DNA of 64,000 nucleotides, taken from contig CM055097.1 of NCBI GenBank assembly GCA_029204225.1, positions 49,984,600 through 50,048,599 on the forward strand. The letters run 5' to 3'. The position numbers and the translations under genes were made by a program. Source of the DNA: Diphasiastrum complanatum. Taxonomy: Eukaryota; Streptophyta; Lycopodiopsida; Lycopodiales; Lycopodiaceae. Under the pieces are notes generated by a model. That model had not been told where the DNA came from and did no database searches. It worked only from the letters and a program-made list of their open reading frames with translations. Position 1 is the first letter of the stretch; every line of letters begins with the position of its first letter. This document shows, one piece after another, positions 57,615 through 64,000 of the stretch.

Positions 57615-60600
57615 TTAAATATAGGTCCTTTCCCAATGGTTTGGTGAAGATATCAGCCACACACTCCTTTGAAGAGACATGTTGAAGCTGGTACCTCCAT
57701 ACAAGATGCCAAAATCTCTAGATCCCGAGATGTATCTAAGTACTCTCTTTCCTAGCTTCCAATGAGCCTCACTAGGATCTTGCATAAATTGACTTAGTTT
57801 ACCAACCACAAAGCTTAGATCAGGTCTTGTGATGGTTAACCATATAAGAGATCCTATTAGCTTTCTATAGAGAGTAATGTCCTTGAAGGATCTTTCATTA
57901 CTTCTTGTAGTTAGCTTTACATTTGATTCCATAGGAGTAGAAACAACTTTACAATCTTCCATATGAAACCTTTTTAGAATAGAGTTAACATACTTTTCTT
58001 GACATATGAATGTAGATTTAGGAGTTCTAATAATCTCTATTCCTAAGATATAATGAAGTTTACCAAGATCTTGAATTTCAAACTCTCTTTTGAGTGCCAT
58101 CTTGATTTCATCTATATCTAGATTGTTACCACCGCTTAAGATAATGTCATCAACATAGATCAAAAGTAAAGTGATATCATTTTCATTCAATCTAAAGTAG
58201 AGAGAATGATCATACTCACTCATAACAAAGTTTTGAGAAAGTAAGAAGGAATTGAGCTTAGCATACCAACTCCTTGGTGCTTGCTTTAGCCCATACAAAC
58301 TCTTTTGGAGATAGCACACATGATTAGGCTCATCATGTGAAACATAGCCCTCGGGTTGCTCCATGTAAATATCTTCTTCAAGATCACCATTCAAGAAGGC
58401 ATTAGTAACATCCATTTGCCACATATCCCAATCATAAAGAATTGCAAGAGAGATTAGGATTCGAATAGTTACCATCTTTGCCACGGGTGCAAAGGTCTCA
58501 TCATAGTCAATACCATATTCTTGAGCATACCCCTTTGCCACCAACCTTGCCTTGTACTTGTTGATTGATCCATCTTGATTTGTCTTGATCTTGAAGATCC
58601 ACTTACAACCAATTGCCTTCTTGTCCTTTGGAAGCTTTACCAACCTCCATGTGTTGCTTTTGATGAGTGCTTGATGCTCATGATCCATGGCTTGGATCCA
58701 TTCCTTCTTTTGAATTGCTTCACCTACACAAGTTGGTTCATCAAAAGAGGTAAGAAAAGCAAAGTTAGAGTTGTCCACCACTTGCTTTCCTTTTTCATCA
58801 TAGGTTAGCCTTGATGGCTTAGCCCTTTGCCTTTGAGTCTTCCTTGAAGTTTGCTTTGGAGTGGCATCTCCATCTTCATCCAAGACATCTTGCACATCAT
58901 GATGATTAGTAGGCACATCAACATCAACATCAACAACATTGGAAACATTCTCTTCATGAAAGATGACATCCCTACTTATGACAACTTTCTTTGTAGAAGG
59001 AATGTACACTTTGTAAGCCTTGCTTACTTCACTATAGCCAACAAACACACCCTTCTTTGATGAAGGATCTTCTTTAGTTCTATCATCAAGTGTGATATTG
59101 ACAAAACATGTACATCCAAAGATCCTACAATGCTTGACACTCGGCCTTCTACCATAAAGAACCTCATGAGGAGTTTTACCATCCAAGGAAGCACTTGTCC
59201 ATCTATTACATAGATAGTTAGCACATGCTAAAGCTTCCCCCCAAAAAGACTTAGCAAGATTAGCATGTAGTCTCATTGCCTTGGCACATTCACAAAGGGT
59301 TCTATTCTTCCTCTCGGCCACTCCATTCTGTTGTGGAGTCCTAGGACTAGACATCTCCCTCTTAATCCCATGTGCTATACAAAAGTCTTTGAACCTATTT
59401 GAGGTGTATTCCCCTCCATTATCAGATCTTAAGCATTTGATCTTTGTATTGAATTGGTTTTCCATTTCATTCTTGAACTTGACAAATGCAGCAAACACTT
59501 CATCCTTACTTTTAAGAAGATAGATCCAAGTATACCTACTAAAGTCATCAATGAAAGTTGCATACATCTTTGCCCCACCATTGCTAGTTGTACTAGAAGA
59601 ATGAATATCAGAATGCACAAGTTGAAAAGCTTCTTTAGATCTAGAAGTAGATCTAGAATAAGCAAGTCTATGAGATTTGGACAAGGCACAATGTTCACAA
59701 ACACTATTGTTTGCAACAAGACTTTTAGGGAGACCAAGAACAAGCTCTTTATTTGCCATTACCTCCAAAGATTTGAAGTTGGGATGGCCCAACCTCTTGT
59801 GCCAAACTTCTTGGTTTGTCAATTGCTCCCTAGCCATACATCCTTCATGATTAGAGATCACACATGCATCAAGCTTGAAAAGTTTACCATGCCTCCTACC
59901 TTGAGCAATCAAGGATCCACATTTACTTATCAAACATGCATCTCCAATGAACTCCACATCAAGTCCTTTGTCAATCATTTGACTTACACTAAGCAAATTC
60001 TTAGTGATTGAAGGAATGTACAAAACATTTTCAAGATTTGCTTTCCTATTTGTTGAAAGGGAAATAGGAATAGTGCCTATGCCTTTGATGTCACATTGAC
60101 CATCATTTGCAGTGTAGATGATGTTACCTTCTCCCTCATAAGACAATAAGGATGTAAAGTATTCCTTATGTCTTGTCATGTGAGATGAGGCTCCACTATC
60201 AATCCACCAAGGATCATTATCATCTATGTTGGCTAACAAACTTGAAGTCATAACAAGTGATTCACATGTGTTATGTTCTTCCTCATCTATTGTAAGATTT
60301 CCTTGCCTCTCTCCTTGCTCTCTTTTCTTCTTATAACATTCATTTGCAAAATGACCTTTTATCCCACAATAAAAGCACTTGAACTTTGACTTATTGTTCT
60401 TAGTAGAAGAGGAAGAGGAAGAGTGATCATCATGATCAAAGTTACCACCTTTGGACCATTTCCCTTTGCCTTTACCTTTGCCCTTGAATTTGCCTTTTGT
60501 GAAGAAAGCCTCTTCACCTCCACCTTGCAAGGATGCACCATCAAGCTTTGATTGCAACCTATGTTCTTCAGCCAATAAGATTTCTTGCAAGTCAACCACA

Positions 60601-61124
60601 CTTGGCAAGACTCTTTGAATGGCAAAACTTTGCACAAGGTTAGCATGTTCATTTAGCAAACCATTCAACATAACTTGGACTATTTCACCATCTTTTATGT
60701 TCTCATCAATGCATGCTAAATCATCACTTAGGGACTTAACTCTCAAGATAAATGCATGAGCACTTTCACCCTCTCTTTGCCTACTAGAAAATATTTGTCT
60801 CCTTAGGGTCAATACCCTAGATGTGGACTTTGATTCAAAGAGCTTCTTTAAGGCATTCCATGCCTCACTTGCACTTTGACACTTTCCAACTTCCTTGAGA
60901 AGTTCATTTGTAACATTCATTTTAATGATATGAAAAGCCCTTTTGGCCTTCTTATCAAACCTTTGTTGCTCTTGAAGTGTGAGAGGTCTCTCTTCAATTT
61001 CTGCAACTATGTCCATGAGTTCATTCAACTCAAGTAAGGACTCCATCCTCACTTTCCAAGTAGAGTAGTTTGATGAACTCAACCTTTCACTAGACTCTAG
61101 CATGATCCCACCATTGGAAGCCAT
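57615..61124 (-). CDS. gag-pol: Copia-B Gag-Pol polyprotein, RNase H missing (1169 aa)
   Basis: A single open frame. Gag: ESSERLSSSNYSTWKVRMES at the N-terminus, CCHC knuckle CFYCGIKGHFANEC (about residue 250). Protease: WWIDSGASSHMT (about 307). GAG-pre-integrase: VWHKRLGHPNFKSLEVM. Integrase: DDFSRYTWIYLLKSKDEVF, CLRSDNGGEYTS, SPRTPQQNGVAERKNRTLCE. RT: GCKWIFKIKTNQDGSINKYK, LVAKGYAQEYGIDYDETFAP, MDVTNAFLNGDLEEDIYM, LLLIYVDDIILSGG. After RYISGSRDFGILYGGTS the frame leaves homology and ends 24 residues later. Family members are about 100-130 residues longer, with RNase H. The last RNase H residues (ECVADIFTKPLGKD) survive in another frame at about 57620-57670, so an internal deletion removed the catalytic core. 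A nearly complete polyprotein is encoded, but second-strand synthesis would need RNase H from elsewhere. Confidence 0.94.
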   Translation of the reverse strand: MASNGGIMLESSERLSSSNYSTWKVRMESLLELNELMDIVAEIEERPLTLQEQQRFDKKAKRAFHIIKMNVTNELLKEVGKCQSASEAWNALKKLFESKSTSRVLTLRRQIFSSRQREGESAHAFILRVKSLSDDLACIDENIKDGEIVQVMLNGLLNEHANLVQSFAIQRVLPSVVDLQEILLAEEHRLQSKLDGASLQGGGEEAFFTKGKFKGKGKGKGKWSKGGNFDHDDHSSSSSSTKNNKSKFKCFYCGIKGHFANECYKKKREQGERQGNLTIDEEEHNTCESLVMTSSLLANIDDNDPWWIDSGASSHMTRHKEYFTSLLSYEGEGNIIYTANDGQCDIKGIGTIPISLSTNRKANLENVLYIPSITKNLLSVSQMIDKGLDVEFIGDACLISKCGSLIAQGRRHGKLFKLDACVISNHEGCMAREQLTNQEVWHKRLGHPNFKSLEVMANKELVLGLPKSLVANNSVCEHCALSKSHRLAYSRSTSRSKEAFQLVHSDIHSSSTTSNGGAKMYATFIDDFSRYTWIYLLKSKDEVFAAFVKFKNEMENQFNTKIKCLRSDNGGEYTSNRFKDFCIAHGIKREMSSPRTPQQNGVAERKNRTLCECAKAMRLHANLAKSFWGEALACANYLCNRWTSASLDGKTPHEVLYGRRPSVKHCRIFGCTCFVNITLDDRTKEDPSSKKGVFVGYSEVSKAYKVYIPSTKKVVISRDVIFHEENVSNVVDVDVDVPTNHHDVQDVLDEDGDATPKQTSRKTQRQRAKPSRLTYDEKGKQVVDNSNFAFLTSFDEPTCVGEAIQKKEWIQAMDHEHQALIKSNTWRLVKLPKDKKAIGCKWIFKIKTNQDGSINKYKARLVAKGYAQEYGIDYDETFAPVAKMVTIRILISLAILYDWDMWQMDVTNAFLNGDLEEDIYMEQPEGYVSHDEPNHVCYLQKSLYGLKQAPRSWYAKLNSFLLSQNFVMSEYDHSLYFRLNENDITLLLIYVDDIILSGGNNLDIDEIKMALKREFEIQDLGKLHYILGIEIIRTPKSTFICQEKYVNSILKRFHMEDCKVVSTPMESNVKLTTRSNERSFKDITLYRKLIGSLIWLTITRPDLSFVVGKLSQFMQDPSEAHWKLGKRVLRYISGSRDFGILYGGTSFNMSLQRSVWLISSPNHWERTYI

Positions 61125-62283
61125 GATTCTAATGTTTCTTCAACTTTTAGGTTCTGTCCTAAAGCACTTAGCACTCTCTTTTCTCTCAACAAATGATAGA
61201 TAAAGAGATCTATGAAGATTTAGGACCCTAAAACACTTCTATCTTGAACCTAGATGGTTTCCAAGCATAGAAAGGAAGATTGAAACATATGCAACACTTT
61301 GCACACACTAAGAATGGATTACAAAATCAAACCAACCTGAACACACTCTTTCTTAAGCTCTCAAACTTTCCAGCAAGTGACCAAATCAAGTTATGGTGTG
61401 AAGAGTTACTTGCATTCTTAGAAAATACCCAAAACTAGGATGCCAAGATTACCTAGTAATGAACAAACTTGATCAACATATGATCAACACACTAAGATAT
61501 TGATTCAACCTGTAAAACCACATGTAAACCACACTTCTAAAAGTTTATAAACTCCAGCAAGTGATAAATACAAGATTTAGAGGTGAATGAATGAGCACAC
61601 TTAGTGAATCACAAGACTAGCTTCACTATCTTGTCAAATCTTGGTGTTTAGATGTAGATCTAAGATCACTTCACATGAGAATGTTCCTCAACCTGTTAAG
61701 AACCTGAAAACACACTTGCATAATGGTTAACACCTTCCAGCAAATGCTCCAATCAAATTACATAAGGAGAGTTACTTACATGCTCAACAAAGTACACCAA
61801 AATTTATGCCAAAATTGATGACAATCTTTACAATATGCTCTTCACAATGGAGCTTACAATATGTTCACCCAAAAAAGGGGATCTTTCATCCAAATGGGAG
61901 CTTTGCTCAGCCTTTAGGAGAATTACAACTCACTCAAAAGAGCATTTGTCATCCACTTAAGGAGAAGTTTCATCCACTTAAGGAGAGTGTTCATCCAAGA
62001 ATGGAGATTGTCAACAATAGGATTGAAAAGAACATTGTTAGTATTGAATATGCACAAGCCTCACAATCACAAATGATTAGGTGTTATGATCTGATCCAAA
62101 ATAGTTTCTTTTCAGCCTCTGATCTTCAATAGACCTGAAATATGCTTTTGATCCACAAGTTCAACTCACAAAACAAAGGTTAGTAAGATTTGATCAACAA
62201 AGCAATGCAAAATCATGCTAGAACTTGATCAAACATCCAAATATCACCAAAAATGGAATACTTACTGTAAATAGAAGCCAACC
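61125..62283 (-). other. Copia-B untranslated leader with diverged repeats
   Basis: About 1.16 kb between the primer site and gag. Three diverged segments share CAACCTGT/AACCTGAA...CTCCAGCAA...GAGTTACTTGCAT-like blocks at about 61335, 61505 and 61690, suggesting old tandem duplication. A plus-strand frame (61806-62132) is antisense and contains short repeats; not a gene. Confidence 0.7.
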
Positions 62284-62296
62284 AGCTCTGATACCA

Positions 62297-62951
62297 TGTG
62301 AAAAATACAGATCCTAAGTGGATCTAAACTCCAAGATCATTGGCTTGAATGCTTGCACTCCAAACTACATAAGCTAGGAATTGGCAACACATTCTATGCT
62401 ACCTAGAATGCAAAGAACTTGATCAAAAAGCATTTATCACAAATGGAAACTTCCATAAACATCAAGTGCGGCCCAAAATAGCATTATACAGTCCATAATA
62501 CATCAGCCTATCACTTTTGGAAAGCACCTAAGATCATACACAATAGCTTGAAGACAATACACACAACAATGCTCTCAATGGAGGAAGAAACAATGACAAT
62601 GATCTATTGATCTCAATGAAGCATACAAAAGGTTTCTCCAACCTGTTCTCCACGACTTCCCTACTATTTATGGATGAGGAAGATGACTCTCTCTCCTCTC
62701 TCTAGAAGGGACTTGACCCTAGATATTCCCTATATAGGAAAAATAGCTAAAAATGGCTTATATGACCAAAATACATCAAAATGGTCTCATTTTGAAGGGT
62801 ATGAAGTTTGACACTTCATCATACCGAAAAAATACAGTAAATAAAAACATTGTGGCCTGGTTCACATGTGCAAAACTCCAGAACCAAAACTATTTACAAT
62901 TTTAGCCAATTTAGGTCTCAAACTAGCTAGGAAATGTTGACAATTTTCACA
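62297..62951 (-). repeat. Copia-B 5' LTR (655 bp)
   Basis: Inner end abuts the primer site (minus strand TGGTATCAGAGCT, 62284-62296). Nearly identical to 56891-57545. Confidence 0.96.
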
Positions 62952-63085
62952 TTCTCCCTATCCTGGTAATTGCAATGTGAGGCTCAATAGAAAGGGCTTT
63001 TCATAAAGAATCTAGGGCTTGAGAAAGTACTCTGACTAGACTAACTAGCAAAAAACGACGCAATATTTGCAAAGAACCAAGTGTG

Positions 63086-63640
63086 ATGGAAGCCATCTTG
63101 CAATTTGATGGCAACAATGTTGCTCCCTTGAAATTATGGTTTATGGATGGCAGACTTATTGTAAGCAGAAATTTTTTAGAGCAAAAAGTAGACAATGGCA
63201 TGTCATTTTCAAGTTTGAATGCTATGGTTGAAGCTAATACCGAAGTCAAAATGATAGTCCCATTGACAAGCCATAAGGACATCGAGGGAACCGACCACTA
63301 TATCCTCGAAGAGTCACTATCAACACAGTATGTGGTCATCACTAACAAGAAAGAAAAGCCAAACTTCTACAACATCGATGTTGATAGCCCATTCTCGTCC
63401 GAAATAGCAAGGAATCATAAATTGCAAAAAAATGCTAGTCTAAGGCGATGGAATATAGCTACTAGGGTCTCCCCGCAAACCATTGACCTTGATAGCCCAG
63501 ATGAGAATGGGCCGATGACTTTTGGAGACATACCACCCTCAATCACAACCGATGACCCAACGACTCTTGGAGACACAACACCCTCAACCACAACTGTCAT
63601 AGGACAAAGTGTTCTTCAATGTATTATGTCAAAGCCATGA
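63086..63640 (+). CDS. Unrecognised protein, 184 codons
   Basis: A complete open frame from ATG to TGA. The N-terminal two thirds look globular (MEAILQFDGNNVAPLKLWFM, MIVPLTSHKDIEGTDHYILE); the C-terminal third is Pro/Thr/Asp-rich with a short duplication (PPSITTDDPTTLGDTTPSTT). It lies 130 bp beyond copia-B. Codon pattern looks protein-like, with no internal stop. It may be an exon of a larger gene or of an unknown transposon; I cannot assign a family. Confidence 0.4.
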   Translation: MEAILQFDGNNVAPLKLWFMDGRLIVSRNFLEQKVDNGMSFSSLNAMVEANTEVKMIVPLTSHKDIEGTDHYILEESLSTQYVVITNKKEKPNFYNIDVDSPFSSEIARNHKLQKNASLRRWNIATRVSPQTIDLDSPDENGPMTFGDIPPSITTDDPTTLGDTTPSTTTVIGQSVLQCIMSKP

Positions 63641-63799
63641 ACAAACACTGTAAAAAAATTACTTGGAAAAATAAAGACACATCTATCTGTACGCGAGATT
63701 CCCACGATTTACAATGGGGATGTGATCTTTAAACTCCCTCCTATGCATGGAAAAACCAGTGTAATGGATGGTATGGAGCAGAAATATGACGGACACATA

Positions 63800-64000
63800 T
63801 AGACAAAGGCTGTGACGAGTAATGTTTCGTTTGAAGGGATCGTTCGAATTAGTTACTGTGTTGGAATGTTGGAGTGTCAAACGAATAACATGTCCCCATT
63901 ACCTGAACAACGAGAGGATGAACAACACGTTTTTTAAGGGAACATTAAAATGGAAGTGTGCTACTGGCATAATGGCTCACGGTGCTGGGTCCATCACATG
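63800..64000 (+). pseudogene. Cys-containing coding remnant at the window end
   Basis: The plus strand gives SFEGIVRISYCVGMLECQTN and then, one frame over, CPHYLNNERMNNTFFKGTLK followed by WKC. The spacing C-x(6)-C...C-P-x-Y suggests a zinc-binding domain split by a frameshift. Possibly the continuation of the ORF at 63086. It runs off the window edge. Confidence 0.35.

Larger units (their letters stand above)
56891..62951 (-). mobile_element. Copia-B: young Ty1/copia retrotransposon with RNase H deletion
   Basis: Two LTRs of exactly 655 bp (56891-57545 and 62297-62951) with TGTG...CACA ends. I count four differences. TTCTC at 56886-56890 is repeated at 62952-62956. Primer site at 62284-62296; polypurine tract GAAGAGGGAG at 57546-57555 (minus). 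One frame spans gag to RT, but the RNase H core is missing. The insertion is recent. Confidence 0.97.

Noticed and set aside
61806-62132. 108-codon plus-strand frame with repeats (HPLKEKFHPLKESVHP)
   Set aside because: Antisense in the copia-B leader and made of short DNA repeats; no family match.
1-64000. CRISPR arrays, bacterial operons, phage modules
   Set aside because: No spaced short direct repeats of the CRISPR type and no bacterial gene organisation; the DNA is plant nuclear.

Overview
This is nuclear DNA from a land plant with a repeat-rich genome. The evidence is split genes with canonical GT-AG introns, a plant-type ubiquitin-conjugating enzyme gene, a plant-type PEP carboxykinase exon, many Ty1/copia and Ty3/gypsy LTR retrotransposons at different stages of decay, MITEs, hAT remnants and long CT microsatellites. 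A seed-free plant such as a fern would fit the size and style of the introns, but that is only inference; the sequence does not prove the taxon.

Layout. 1-5425: a decayed copia element (copia-A, minus strand) cut by the window edge. 5426-9500: mostly gene-free, with CT microsatellites and a tiny copia integrase fragment. 9502-18489 (minus): an apparently intact six-exon gene for a 182-residue E2 ubiquitin-conjugating enzyme (UBC4/5/6 - UBE2H type). Its 5.7-kb intron 2 is packed with a hAT transposase remnant, a copia tail, a tandem repeat holding a MITE, and a 166-bp foldback. 20.1-25.3 kb: a very old gypsy remnant. 27271-33535 (plus): a young, nearly complete chromodomain gypsy element (358-bp LTRs, 5-bp target duplication) nested inside an older gypsy element of a different lineage (minus; remnants at 27.06-27.27 and 33.54-34.6 kb). 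36.6-37.7 kb: a gypsy RT fragment on the plus strand. 38252-46433 (minus): a large decayed gypsy element with tandem repeats, a second gag-like region and LTRs that match only at their ends.

49656-53839 (minus): the most unusual locus, a 12-exon-like pseudogene. It joins a Cys-containing N-terminus, a ParB-like DGNHR domain and a C-terminal DNA methyltransferase with the beta-class (permuted) motif order. It carries two nonsense codons and two frameshifts. 54702-54842 (plus): an orphan last exon of ATP-type PEP carboxykinase. 56891-62951 (minus): a young copia element (copia-B; two 655-bp LTRs, TTCTC target duplication) with a long intact reading frame but a deletion through RNase H. 63.0-64.0 kb: an unrecognised ORF and a Cys-containing coding remnant.

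The only locus that looks like a working cellular gene is the E2. Everything else recognisable is mobile DNA or gene debris. The two young elements (chromovirus and copia-B) show recent retrotransposition, although both have lesions in coding regions.
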